Below are positions 47,912 to 55,783 of a stretch of 64,000 nucleotides of DNA, in pieces. This DNA is from an uncultured Lachnospiraceae bacterium (GTDB lineage Bacteria > Bacillota > Clostridia > Lachnospirales > Lachnospiraceae). The stretch covers positions 27,427 to 91,426 of the forward strand of contig CACYPS010000017.1 in the NCBI GenBank assembly GCA_902776305.1, written 5' to 3'. A program made the position numbers and the translations under genes. The first letter of the stretch is position 1. Every line of letters begins with the position of its first letter. The notes under the pieces are model-generated. The model had not been told where the DNA came from and did not search any database. It was given only the letters and a program-made list of their open reading frames with translations.

Positions 47912-49120
47912 ATGAATAAGAAAATAATTTCACTGGTCATGGTTGCGGTTCTCGGACTTTGTGGCTGTGGCTCCGGAGGAAAGAAAACCGGTTCCGGTCA
48001 GAGCTCCGGTGACAGCGCACCTGTTACTTCTTCGACAGTCGAAAGCGCCGGACTCGACAGTTTTATTGAGCTTGCCAACTACAAAGGGCTCGAACTGACA
48101 AGAAAAGTTTCGGATGTTACGGAGGATCAGCTTTTCGACGCGATCGATGAGGATCTTAATCATTACAGAATCGATGTTCCGGACATGGAAATCGACAATC
48201 TTTTCTGGGTCACAATGGACTTTGAGGGGAAGATCGACGGGGAAGATTTTGTCGGAAGCAGCGATTCCAATTACGAACTCAAGCTGGGACAGGGAACCTT
48301 CCTGGAAGAATTTGAGAAACAGCTGATCGGACATAAGAAAGGTGATCACGTCAAGATCAATGTTACATTCCCGGATGATTATGAGAATAAAGATATCGCG
48401 GGAAAGAAAGCGGAGTATGATGTGGATATCACCCGCGTATCTGTTGCGCTCGGTGAGCCGACTGAGGATTGGACACGGATGTATTTTTCGGAGACTGTCG
48501 ATGAATACATGGAGGGCAAGAGACAGGAGGTAGCCACGAATAATGAGAAGCAGGCTGATGACCAGCTTCGCACGGATGGATGGTATCAGGTTTTTGATAA
48601 CTCTACAGTGCTTCAGTATCCGGAAGATATGCTTGCTACCTGGACGAAATACTGCGAGGACACGTACGCAAGATATGCGAAGAGTTATAATCTCTCCTAT
48701 GAGGATTTCCTGACAGAGTATGGCGCTTCGGAGACAAGTATCGCCAATAACGCGAAAGATTTTGCCAAGACTTATCTTGTAGCTTCCGCGATCCTTGAGA
48801 ACGAGGGAATCCTTCCGGCCAGCGAGCAGTACAATACAAGAAAGAATGAACTTCTCGCAGGATCCGGATATGCATCCGAGGAGGCTGCCGTAGCGGCGGG
48901 AATATCCCAGGAGAACATTGATATGACAGTGAGATATTATCTTGCTACAGATATCATTCTGGAGAATTCAACTATCGCGAACGACGGAAATACGAGCGGC
49001 GAAGAGGCTGCAGAGGCAGTTCCCGAAGAGGCAGTTCCCGAAGAGGAAGCTCCGGCGGAGGAACCTGCAGCAGAAGAAGAGCAGGTCGAGGAAACATCCG
49101 AGGAGTATGTTGAAGAGTAA
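47912..49120 (+). CDS. Lipoprotein with FKBP-type isomerase and trigger-factor-like regions
   Basis: A 402-aa secreted protein. The signal peptide ends at lipobox LCGC, with C19 lipidated; a Ser/Gly-rich linker follows. An FKBP-type domain (about residues 90-175: FEGKIDGEDFVGSSDSNYELKLG and FPDDYENKDIAGKKAEYDV) leads into a helical region resembling the trigger factor C-domain. The last 45 residues are a Glu/Pro/Ala-rich acidic tail with a near-repeat EEAVPEEAVPEE. It may be an extracellular folding factor, functionally akin to PrsA. A nearby ATG at 47908 is out of frame and closes at once. Confidence 0.87.
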   Translation: MNKKIISLVMVAVLGLCGCGSGGKKTGSGQSSGDSAPVTSSTVESAGLDSFIELANYKGLELTRKVSDVTEDQLFDAIDEDLNHYRIDVPDMEIDNLFWVTMDFEGKIDGEDFVGSSDSNYELKLGQGTFLEEFEKQLIGHKKGDHVKINVTFPDDYENKDIAGKKAEYDVDITRVSVALGEPTEDWTRMYFSETVDEYMEGKRQEVATNNEKQADDQLRTDGWYQVFDNSTVLQYPEDMLATWTKYCEDTYARYAKSYNLSYEDFLTEYGASETSIANNAKDFAKTYLVASAILENEGILPASEQYNTRKNELLAGSGYASEEAAVAAGISQENIDMTVRYYLATDIILENSTIANDGNTSGEEAAEAVPEEAVPEEEAPAEEPAAEEEQVEETSEEYVEE

Positions 49121-49235
49121 CTTAAGGTGGATTTTTGACAGTAGGGAGACTTGAGCAGAAACTCAACAGTGAAAATAGAATAGCGACAGCGCTCGCCGCA
49201 GAATAGGTGAGTGCGTACTGCTGTAGCGAAAACAA

Positions 49236-49290
49236 AAAAGCTGAGTATGATGATCGGCAAATGCCGTGAAATCATACTCAGCTTTTTTTG
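49236..49290. terminator. Intrinsic terminator after the lipoprotein gene
   Basis: AAAGCTGAGTATGAT pairs with ATCATACTCAGCTTT, with an inner GGC/GCC, then seven T. A-rich sequence on the left allows use from both strands. Confidence 0.93.
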
Positions 49291-49325
49291 TCGCAGGTTT
49301 TTTGCGAGGAGTCGATGTAGTTGTG

Positions 49326-49354
49326 TTGACTTATTGTGCCTTACACATTATAAT
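49326..49354 (+). promoter_or_regulatory. Promoter of the padR operon
   Basis: TTGACT (49326-49331), 17-bp spacer, TATAAT (49349-49354), giving a leader of about 120 nt. Confidence 0.75.
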
Positions 49355-49414
49355 ATTTTTGGCATTAAAAGTAACAGCAGTACAATATAAGTATTCGTTT
49401 AATGTGTGACACAA

Positions 49415-49447
49415 GGTATCGTTTCAGACAGGATACCAGTATACTGG
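49415..49447. promoter_or_regulatory. Palindromic sites in the padR leader
   Basis: A dyad GGTATC-N11-GATACC (49415-49437) abuts a perfect 12-bp palindrome CCAGTATACTGG (49436-49447), about 35 bp before the padR start. They could be PadR operators. Confidence 0.45.
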
Positions 49448-49479
49448 GGAGTGTACTTGTCATAGAAAAGGGGAGAAAA

Positions 49480-49812
49480 ATGGGAAGGGAGACTGTGGAA
49501 AGTTCTCTGGTAATGGAGATGCGCAGGGGGACAATAGTACTTGTCGTGCTGTATTGTCTCGATGAACCTGTATATGGATACAGTCTGGTCGAAGAACTTG
49601 CCCGCAAGGGAATTCCGGTCGAGGCCAACACCCTTTATCCGCTTTTACGCAGGCTTTCTTCCCAGGGACTCCTCGACAATCAATGGGATACGAGCAACTC
49701 CAAACCGCGCAAGTATTATGTGATTACCGAGAAGGGAAAGCAGCTGCGGCAGGATCTTAAGAAGCAGTGGAGTATTATGTCACATGCTGTTGATGCCATT
49801 GTAGGTTTTTGA
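49480..49812 (+). CDS. PadR family transcriptional regulator
   Basis: A 110-aa winged-helix protein: RRGTIVLVVLYCLDEPVYGYSL, then ANTLYPLLRRLSSQGLL and RKYYVITEKGKQL, the PadR signatures. The short C-terminus fits the PadR-s2 group. The start follows GGGGAG. It precedes a HAAS-domain membrane protein by 14 bp, the classic pairing in which the PadR protein represses its own operon and the membrane protein senses an envelope signal. Confidence 0.95.
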   Translation: MGRETVESSLVMEMRRGTIVLVVLYCLDEPVYGYSLVEELARKGIPVEANTLYPLLRRLSSQGLLDNQWDTSNSKPRKYYVITEKGKQLRQDLKKQWSIMSHAVDAIVGF

Positions 49813-49826
49813 CGGGGGGATGAATT

Positions 49827-50321
49827 GTGGTAGGTAGAATAATTGACCAATATGTTGACGCGGTAACGCAGCAGCTTCCGATCGGAGTGAGAAAAAGCGT
49901 TGAGCGTAAATTGAAAGATACAATATATGACAAGCTTGATGAGTACACGAACGGACAGCGGGCTGTGAGCAGAGACGTGCGTGCGGTTCTCAGGGAAATG
50001 GGAAGCCCGGATGAGATCGCGAACGCATACTACGAGGAAGCGGCAAGAAGAAAGAAGAGGACGAAAAAGGAGAGCGACCAGAATATGGAAGATGCCTCCA
50101 ATGTGATATTCGGCGTCTCGGTTATGCTGGTTATCTTGGGCATGATACTTCTGATCGCAGGTGTAACAAGCAATGTGTTCCCGATTCTTCTCGGAGCTGT
50201 CTTGGCTTTGTCGGTGATGCTCTCGAAGATGTTCGGTCCGACTATCGAACAGCTCGATGCGAGCAACAAAAAGCTCAAAAAGAGAAAGGCTTCTTACGGG
50301 GACGATGATGAAATGCTTTGA
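49827..50321 (+). CDS. HAAS-domain membrane protein (PadR partner)
   Basis: A 164-aa protein. The N-terminal helical domain (about residues 1-75: VTQQLPIGVRKSVERKLKD, VLREMGSPDEIANAYYEE) is the HAAS domain often encoded next to padR. Two adjacent membrane helices (about 95-113 and 117-134) and a basic-acidic tail follow. The start is GTG after GGGGGATGAATT. It probably carries out envelope signalling together with the regulator; the stimulus is unknown. Confidence 0.88.
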   Translation: MVGRIIDQYVDAVTQQLPIGVRKSVERKLKDTIYDKLDEYTNGQRAVSRDVRAVLREMGSPDEIANAYYEEAARRKKRTKKESDQNMEDASNVIFGVSVMLVILGMILLIAGVTSNVFPILLGAVLALSVMLSKMFGPTIEQLDASNKKLKKRKASYGDDDEML

Positions 50322-50336
50322 ACAGATAAAGGCATC

Positions 50337-50388
50337 TTGACAAAGAAAAAAAACGTGAGAAAATAGACTCCAACAGAAAGGAGTCTAT
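50337..50388 (+). promoter_or_regulatory. Promoter and palindromic operator/hairpin at the CobW gene
   Basis: TTGACA (50337-50342), 17-bp spacer and AAAATA (50360-50365) overlap a perfect dyad, AAATAGACTCC and GGAGTCTATTT around an 8-nt centre (50360-50388). The right arm holds the AAAGGAG ribosome site. The dyad could be a repressor operator; read as RNA it is a hairpin with a T-run directly in front of the start codon, so it could also terminate transcription or mask the ribosome site. Confidence 0.65.
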
Positions 50389-50393
50389 TTTTT

Positions 50394-51776
50394 ATGGCAA
50401 ACAATACAGTGAAAATAGCATTGATCACCGGTTATCTCGGTGCAGGCAAGACAACACTCTTAAATCACATTCTCAGTAACGATGAAGGAATTCGCGCAGC
50501 TGTTATCGTAAATGATATCGGTGAAGTAAACGTAGATGCGGATCTCATTGAAAAGGGCGGCGTTGTTACACAGGAAAACAGCAACCTTGTTCCGCTTACG
50601 AACGGTTGTATCTGCTGTACACTCAGAGACGATCTGGCAGCACAGCTTGGCGAGCTCGCTGCGACCGGAAAGTATGACTACATTATTATTGAAGCTTCCG
50701 GTATCTGTGAACCGATTCCGATCGCTCAGACAATCGCGGACATCTGCGAGGAGAGCACCGAAGACGGTATGCCGATGGTTCTCGACAATATTATTGCGGT
50801 GGTTGACTGTGCCCGCATGCATGATGAGTTCGAAGACGGACGCAGCCTGCTCAAGGATACGTATGAGGAAGAGGATATCGAGAATCTTCTTATTCAGCAG
50901 CTTGAGTTCTGCAACACAGTTCTCATGAATAAGGTGGACACGGTCGATGAGTATCAGCTGGGTGAACTCAAGGCGATTATCAGAAGCCTGCAGACCAATG
51001 CTGTCATCATCGAGGCTAACTATGCCAAGGTCGCTATCTCCGATGTCCTGAATACAGGACGTTTTGATCTTGAGAAATCTATGGAGTCCGCCGGATGGAT
51101 TGAAGCAATCCAGCAGGAAAATGATGATGACGATGAGCACGAGCATCATCACGATGACGATGATGACGACGATGAGCATGAGCACCATCATCACGACGAC
51201 GATGATGAGCTTGAGCACCATCATCATGATGACGATGATGACGACGATGAGCATGAGCACCATCATCACGATGACGATGATGATGACGATGAGCATGAGC
51301 ATCATCATCACGACGACGATGATGAGAAGGAAGAGAAGCACCATAAGGGCGGACATCATCACCATCATCACCACCATCATCATAATGCAGATGCTTCCTA
51401 TCAGGTTGAGGAGTATGGCATCGGATCATTTGTGTACTTCAGACGCCGTCCGTTCGATCGCAACAAGATCATCGCACTTGCCGAGAAATGGCCGAGAGCA
51501 ATCATCCGCTGCAAGGGTATGATCTGGTATAAAGAAGAGCCGGATATGTCCTACATCTTTGAACAGGCTGGTCATATGATTCAGGAAATGCAGAGCGGAC
51601 GATTCCTCGCATCTGCAGACCAGGCGTCTATCGATCGTGTTCTTGAGAAGTATCCGCAGGTCCGCAAGATGTGGGATCCGGTATACGGTGACCGCATGCA
51701 GAAACTTGTTTTCATCGGACAGAACATGGATCGCAAGGAAATCGAAGAGCAGCTGGATGCGTGCCTTGTAGATTGA
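50394..51776 (+). CDS. CobW/ZNG1-type GTPase metallochaperone with His/Asp-rich loop
   Basis: A 460-aa G3E GTPase of the COG0523 family. The P-loop GYLGAGKTT is at residues 13-21, the metal-binding CXCC (C72-I-C74-C75) follows, NKVD near 179-182 is the G4 motif, and the CobW C-terminal domain spans about 340-445. Between them (about 243-332) is an extraordinary metal-binding insert with about 35 His and many Asp/Glu. Such proteins deliver zinc or another metal to client enzymes; which metal is not decided by the sequence. It is monocistronic. Confidence 0.93.
   Translation: MANNTVKIALITGYLGAGKTTLLNHILSNDEGIRAAVIVNDIGEVNVDADLIEKGGVVTQENSNLVPLTNGCICCTLRDDLAAQLGELAATGKYDYIIIEASGICEPIPIAQTIADICEESTEDGMPMVLDNIIAVVDCARMHDEFEDGRSLLKDTYEEEDIENLLIQQLEFCNTVLMNKVDTVDEYQLGELKAIIRSLQTNAVIIEANYAKVAISDVLNTGRFDLEKSMESAGWIEAIQQENDDDDEHEHHHDDDDDDDEHEHHHHDDDDELEHHHHDDDDDDDEHEHHHHDDDDDDDEHEHHHHDDDDEKEEKHHKGGHHHHHHHHHHNADASYQVEEYGIGSFVYFRRRPFDRNKIIALAEKWPRAIIRCKGMIWYKEEPDMSYIFEQAGHMIQEMQSGRFLASADQASIDRVLEKYPQVRKMWDPVYGDRMQKLVFIGQNMDRKEIEEQLDACLVD
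51121..51384 (+). repeat. Tandem repeats coding the His/Asp tract
   Basis: The insert is built from repeated units of up to 42 bp encoding DDDDDDDEHEHHHH (three full copies) and shorter variants, then a run of ten His codons (51355-51384). Both strands and several frames stay open here because of the GAT/GAC/CAT/CAC pattern. Copy number is likely to vary between strains. Confidence 0.9.
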
Positions 51777-51861
51777 GTTCGAAGTGATTCGGAGCAAAAG
51801 GTGTCGGCGGGAGCCGGTCCGAATTCCGCTCCGGATCTATGAACAGTACCAAAAAATGTGG

Positions 51862-51908
51862 AAATAAAAAAGTGCCGTGCATTGAATATGCACGGCACAA
51901 TTGTTTAA
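51862..51908. terminator. Bidirectional terminator between the CobW gene and carD
   Basis: GTGCCGTGCAT and ATGCACGGCAC, perfect 11-bp arms (51872-51898). AATAAAAAA on the left gives a T-run for the minus-strand carD transcript; AATTGTTT lies on the right. Confidence 0.9.
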
Positions 51909-51960
51909 ACAGGAGATATGCGCGCTGCAGGGCAGCGGTCTATAACGATAAAATATTGCG

Positions 51961-52494
51961 TCAGGATGTCATCTGTAATTCGGGATCGCGATCCTTGATT
52001 CTTTCTGCGATAAAAGGCCCGACTTCAGACGGCTTGAGATTGAGGACATAGCCGAACTCACCGAAGAGAATTCTCTCGGCTTCTTTGAATATCCGTTCAT
52101 CAGCACTGTGAAATTTCTTGCCGGTGCGCAGTTTCTCCGCGTGTTTGTTGCGGAGGGTACGGATCAGGCAGAGCATTTCATGGTGATCGCAACGGGAGAC
52201 GATTGAAGAAAAAGCAGCCATACGCTCTTTGTCATTTTCAACCCATACCGATTCACACTCAGGAATCGAATCGATCAACTCGAGCACCTCATCGCGGGTC
52301 AGCAGCTCACGCATTTTTGCGGGGCCGTTGTCCGTTGGGATGTAAATTTTGGTTCCGGTGTTGTACACGGGTACCAGTATATAATACTGACGGGTACCCA
52401 GACTTGACAGGTCACGTTCGATGATGCCGGTGACTTTACATACGCCTTCGGGGATGTGCATTACAGCTTCGTTTACTTCTATTGTATTTGTCAT
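51961..52494 (-). CDS. CarD family transcriptional regulator
   Basis: A 177-aa CarD/CdnL-like protein. The N-terminal RNA-polymerase-interacting domain begins VNEAVMHIPEGVCKVTGI and holds YYILVPVYNTGTKIYIP (about residues 37-53). The helical C-terminal half (about 75-165) would contact DNA at promoters. Such proteins stabilise open complexes, often at rRNA promoters. In the divergent 198-bp gap, possible minus-strand promoters are weak. The gene ends at the bidirectional terminator. Confidence 0.92.
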   Translation of the reverse strand: MTNTIEVNEAVMHIPEGVCKVTGIIERDLSSLGTRQYYILVPVYNTGTKIYIPTDNGPAKMRELLTRDEVLELIDSIPECESVWVENDKERMAAFSSIVSRCDHHEMLCLIRTLRNKHAEKLRTGKKFHSADERIFKEAERILFGEFGYVLNLKPSEVGPFIAERIKDRDPELQMTS

Positions 52495-52655
52495 AACTTA
52501 TTCGGCGCTCCGGATATTTGCGCCCCTCTCCGGATCAGATTAATATTCCACGCTATTATTTTATCACAAATGGTTTTTTCTCGTAAGTTCGTAAAAATTA
52601 ACGTAAATTTTACAAAAAAACTGAAAATGATGTTGAAAGTAACTATTATTACCCG

Positions 52656-52684
52656 TTGATTTTATTCGAAGCATCAGGTATAAT
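52656..52684 (+). promoter_or_regulatory. Promoter of tadA, very close to the start codon
   Basis: TTGATT (52656-52661), 17-bp spacer, TATAAT (52679-52684). The tadA ATG begins only 8 nt after the -10 box, so the transcript is predicted to start at or next to the ATG. Confidence 0.7.
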
Positions 52685-52692
52685 ACTCGGGT

Positions 52693-53205
52693 ATGGAAAC
52701 GGACGAGAAGTTTATGCGCGAGGCGCTCAGACAGGCAAAGAAGGCCTATCGGCTTATGGAAGTGCCGATCGGCTGTGTCATTGTACACGACGGTGAAATC
52801 ATCGCACGGGGATACAACAGACGTAATACCGATAAGAGCACTCTGTCGCATGCAGAACTCAATGCCATCCGAAAAGCAGCGAAAAAGCTGGGCGATTGGA
52901 GAATTGAGGAATGTACGATGTATGTAACTCTCGAGCCGTGTCCGATGTGTGCCGGAGCGATTGTTCAGGCACGGATTCCCCGATGTGTGATCGGTTGTAT
53001 GAATCCCAAGGCCGGATGTGCGGGATCGGTCATGAACCTGCTGCAGACGGACGGCTTCAACCATCAGGTAGATCTCACGACGGGTGTTCTGGAAGAGGAG
53101 TGCAGTGATATGCTGAAACAGTTCTTCCGGGAACTCAGAGTGCGGGACGCGGAACGCAAACGCCAGCGTGCCGAGGAACTTGCGGAGAAGATCAGATTCT
53201 CGTAA
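52693..53205 (+). CDS. tadA: tRNA-specific adenosine(34) deaminase TadA
   Basis: A 170-aa deaminase that converts A34 to inosine in tRNA-Arg(ACG). The zinc site is H53-A-E55 and PCPMC (C83, C86). The N-terminus METDEKFMREALRQAKKAY matches the family, so the first ATG is likely right although no Shine-Dalgarno precedes it; translation may be leaderless. The C-terminal 25 residues are strongly basic and acidic helix. tRNA-Ser follows 42 bp downstream with a shared terminator. Confidence 0.94.
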   Translation: METDEKFMREALRQAKKAYRLMEVPIGCVIVHDGEIIARGYNRRNTDKSTLSHAELNAIRKAAKKLGDWRIEECTMYVTLEPCPMCAGAIVQARIPRCVIGCMNPKAGCAGSVMNLLQTDGFNHQVDLTTGVLEEECSDMLKQFFRELRVRDAERKRQRAEELAEKIRFS

Positions 53206-53247
53206 TTTCCTGAGAGAATATCCGCATCGGGATATCAATTATAATAC

Positions 53248-53335
53248 GGAGAAGTATCGAAGTGGTCATAACGAGCCGCACTCGAAATGCGGTCATCGGG
53301 TAACCGGTGCATGGGTTCGAATCCCATCTTCTCCG
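53248..53335 (+). tRNA. tRNA-Ser (anticodon CGA)
   Basis: An 88-nt type II tRNA. The acceptor stem is GGAGAAG/CTTCTCC with discriminator G. The anticodon arm CCGCA-CTCGAAA-TGCGG gives anticodon CGA (codon UCG). There is a long variable arm, and the T arm reads ATGGG-TTCGAAT-CCCAT. CCA is not encoded, which fits the presence of cca in the window. A TATAAT-like stretch 2 bp upstream is too close to serve as its -10 box; read-through from tadA is likely. Confidence 0.97.
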
Positions 53336-53336
53336 C

Positions 53337-53368
53337 TCGGGGACATCGAAAGATGTCCCCGTTTTTTT
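53337..53368 (+). terminator. Intrinsic terminator after tRNA-Ser
   Basis: GGGGACATC and GATGTCCCC around GAAA, followed by GTTTTTTTG. Confidence 0.95.
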
Positions 53369-53522
53369 GTCGTATAGGAAATTCGTGTTATAGGGTACTT
53401 CTGTATTTGTTGTATCTGTAAATGTTTCAATATGTTTACATTTCCGAAAACCACTTGAAGAAGGATTCCCGCTGTGATAGCTTAAAACAGAAAGATAATT
53501 ATTATGGGAGAAATATTGCATC

Positions 53523-55091
53523 ATGGATTTTCATTTCTTATCCGGGAGGGTGAGGTTAATTGCAGAGCGGCTTGGAATCGCATTTCTTATTCTGATTCTC
53601 ATAGCATCGCCTGTTTCGGTGTATGCGGAAGCCGGGACAGAAACACCCGCTGAGGTAACAACGGACGCAGCCGCCGCTGCGGCAACACCGACCCCGCCCG
53701 TGAGGGATCCTCTTACGAACCATCTGACGAACTGGCCGCAGATGTCGGAAATCAATGAGGATTCCGCTATTCTTATGGATGCGGACAACGGTGCTATCCT
53801 GTATTCGCTGGATCGGGATGTTCAGAGGATTCCCGCTTCAATTACCAAGATCATGACTTGCCTGTTGGTCATCGAGAACACGCAGATGGACGAAGTTGTC
53901 ACCATGACAGAGGCAGGAATGGCGGAAGCCTATGGCGGGAGCTCCAATATCAGCCCGATTCTCGGAGAACAATTCACGGTCGAGCAGTGTCTCTACATGC
54001 TGATGCTGAAATCTGCAAATGACATTGCCGCTCAGCTCGCTGAATATGTCGGGGGTAGTGTCGAGGCGTTTGTTCAGATGATGAATGACCGCTGTGCGAT
54101 AATAGGGACGACAGGCACACATTTTAATAACCCCAATGGTTTGCCCGGCGACAATCATTATACGACTGCTATGGATATGGCTCTCATTATGCAGGAGTGC
54201 CTTAAAAATGAGACGTTCAGACAGATTATTTCCACGCCGGTATATACAGTGCCGCCGACGAATCTCACACCGACGGAGAGGACTTACGAGAACCATTGCA
54301 AGCTGATCATAGAATCTGATACGGAACACTATTACCCTTATTGTATCGGCGGTAAGACGGGCTATACGGATCTCGCATGGAGAACATTTGTGACAGCGGC
54401 CGAGAAGGACGGACGAACGCTGATCTGTGTCACGCTGCACGGACCGGACAAGTCGGACTTCATAGATCATAAGAACCTGTTCGAATACGGCTTCAACAAC
54501 TTCTACACAGACCCGTGCGAGATGGAAGCCGAGAAGGGCTGGGAAATCAGCGGTGGAGTCACAGTGCCGGTAGGATTCGATGTCAAAACGCTTACGAGAC
54601 AGGAGACTACTCTCGGTGACGGAAGCATCCGCATAGATTATAAATATGAAGATAATCCTGTCGGATACGTGCTGAAGACCAAGGCAGTTGAGCAGAAGGC
54701 GACCGAGACTGAGACGTCTTCTGTTACCCAGTCGACCGAACAGACAGATATCAGTTCTCCCGAGGCGATTTCGGGGACGAAGACACCGACAGACATAAAT
54801 GAGGTTCACAGAAGTGACGGCCATACTTTGACTGTGCTGATCGTCATACTTCTCGTTCTTGTCGTGCTGCTCGCAGCCGTGTTGTACATGCTGCATAGGA
54901 ACCATCAGAAGCAGCTTGCGCATGAGGAGGAGCTGAGAAGGAAGAGGGAAGCACGTAAGAAGAGGGCTGCAAGAAGAAGACGCTCGCAATCGTCGACCGG
55001 ATCCGATGAGCGGAGAAGACCGGGCGAGATGAGAAATCCCGGACGAAGAACAGGACCTTCCGGAAGGAACAGAAAAGACAGGTACACGTGA
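53523..55091 (+). CDS. D-alanyl-D-alanine carboxypeptidase (DacA family)
   Basis: A 522-aa penicillin-binding protein of the S11 family. A signal peptide (about residues 1-34, cleavage near VYAEA) is followed by an Ala/Thr/Pro linker and the catalytic domain with S106-I-T-K109, S164-A-N166 and K278-T-G280. A regulatory beta domain follows. After a Ser/Thr-rich spacer there is a membrane helix (about 438-460) and a very basic tail rich in Arg. The C-terminal anchor replaces the usual amphipathic helix. It trims peptidoglycan stem peptides. Confidence 0.93.
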   Translation: MDFHFLSGRVRLIAERLGIAFLILILIASPVSVYAEAGTETPAEVTTDAAAAAATPTPPVRDPLTNHLTNWPQMSEINEDSAILMDADNGAILYSLDRDVQRIPASITKIMTCLLVIENTQMDEVVTMTEAGMAEAYGGSSNISPILGEQFTVEQCLYMLMLKSANDIAAQLAEYVGGSVEAFVQMMNDRCAIIGTTGTHFNNPNGLPGDNHYTTAMDMALIMQECLKNETFRQIISTPVYTVPPTNLTPTERTYENHCKLIIESDTEHYYPYCIGGKTGYTDLAWRTFVTAAEKDGRTLICVTLHGPDKSDFIDHKNLFEYGFNNFYTDPCEMEAEKGWEISGGVTVPVGFDVKTLTRQETTLGDGSIRIDYKYEDNPVGYVLKTKAVEQKATETETSSVTQSTEQTDISSPEAISGTKTPTDINEVHRSDGHTLTVLIVILLVLVVLLAAVLYMLHRNHQKQLAHEEELRRKREARKKRAARRRRSQSSTGSDERRRPGEMRNPGRRTGPSGRNRKDRYT

Positions 55092-55155
55092 TAAGAACCT
55101 GAAATAGAAACTGTCATCTGACGGCAAAGAGCCCGGTGACAGTATGAATTGTAAA

Positions 55156-55210
55156 AAAGAACTGCATATACCGGTTGCATATATAAATACCGGTGTATGC
55201 AGTTCTTTCT
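55156..55210. terminator. Bidirectional terminator after the carboxypeptidase gene
   Basis: AAGAACTGCATA-ACCGGT pairs with ACCGGT-TATGCAGTTCTT around a 13-nt loop, with a T-run on the right and AAAAAA on the left. Between it and the SRP RNA (55211-55330) lies an imperfect duplication containing GCGCTCCG twice; no gene is seen. Confidence 0.88.
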
Positions 55211-55331
55211 ATGTCAGACATAATGCGCTCAGTTACACAATGCTCCACCGGAGCGCTGTTACGCACGCTTAGTCGCGCGAGGATGCAAGCGGAGCGCGTA
55301 ATACTCATCTTTATCATTCAGAAAAAAATAT

Positions 55332-55598
55332 CCGTGCACCTCACTCTGAATCGGCCCCCACAGACGGAACCTCCCCAGTTAACTCGGCCCAGGCACCCTT
55401 ACGACACACGAGAGCTCCCGCTTAGTGCTGCTGTGTTCCCACCCTGACACGGTTCACGGGTTCCCGTTGCATAAGACCCAAACGTCAACGCCACTTAGAG
55501 AGGGCAGCTCCATAAAGACAAACCCTCGGATCGGCATCACCCCTGCTGTAGCGGACTGCAGGTTACAGGGCCCCGCTAATGCCCCGGTTGCACGGATA
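55332..55598 (-). ncRNA. ffs: Signal recognition particle RNA, large bacterial type
   Basis: About 267 nt on the minus strand. The ends CCGTGCA and TGCACGG pair. The domain IV tip GTCAGGGTGGGAACACAGCAGCA carries the GGAA loop and the asymmetric loop bases (written here as GTCAGG, GGGAAC, AGCAGCA). Alu-domain blocks such as GTGGCGTTGACGTTTGGGT and GGGTGCCTGGGCCGAG match the Bacillus scRNA. A T-run (ATATTTTTTTC) follows the 3' end. It works with Ffh in protein export. Placement next to dnaX-ybaB-recR is conserved in Firmicutes, although here it is on the opposite strand. Confidence 0.95.
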
Positions 55599-55603
55599 GG
55601 AAG

Positions 55604-55632
55604 AGTATATCCGAAAAACGATGAATTGTCAA
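55604..55632 (-). promoter_or_regulatory. Consensus promoter of the SRP RNA
   Basis: On the minus strand TTGACA (55627-55632), exactly 17 bp, TATACT (55604-55609). The predicted start is near 55597, coinciding with the RNA 5' end. Confidence 0.9.
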
Positions 55633-55783
55633 ACATGAATAAGGGGAGTATAATAAAAATAGCTGTTTTGCGCGAAAGCTCCGGCCGGAACGCAGGACAT
55701 CCGTGACAGAAATCTGCAGTAAAAAAAGCTCTGCAGATCATAATCAGCCTGAAATTATACTAAAGAAAAGAGAGGGTCCAAGT

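Noticed and set aside
50460-51383. 307-codon minus-strand frame rich in Met/Val/Ile
   Set aside because: It is the complement of the GAT/CAT repeats in the CobW gene, which keep every frame open.
53240-53245. TATAAT as a tRNA-Ser promoter
   Set aside because: It ends 2 bp before the mature tRNA, so transcription from it would start inside the tRNA.
53838-55127. 429-codon minus-strand frame
   Set aside because: Antisense to the D,D-carboxypeptidase gene whose three active-site motifs are visible.
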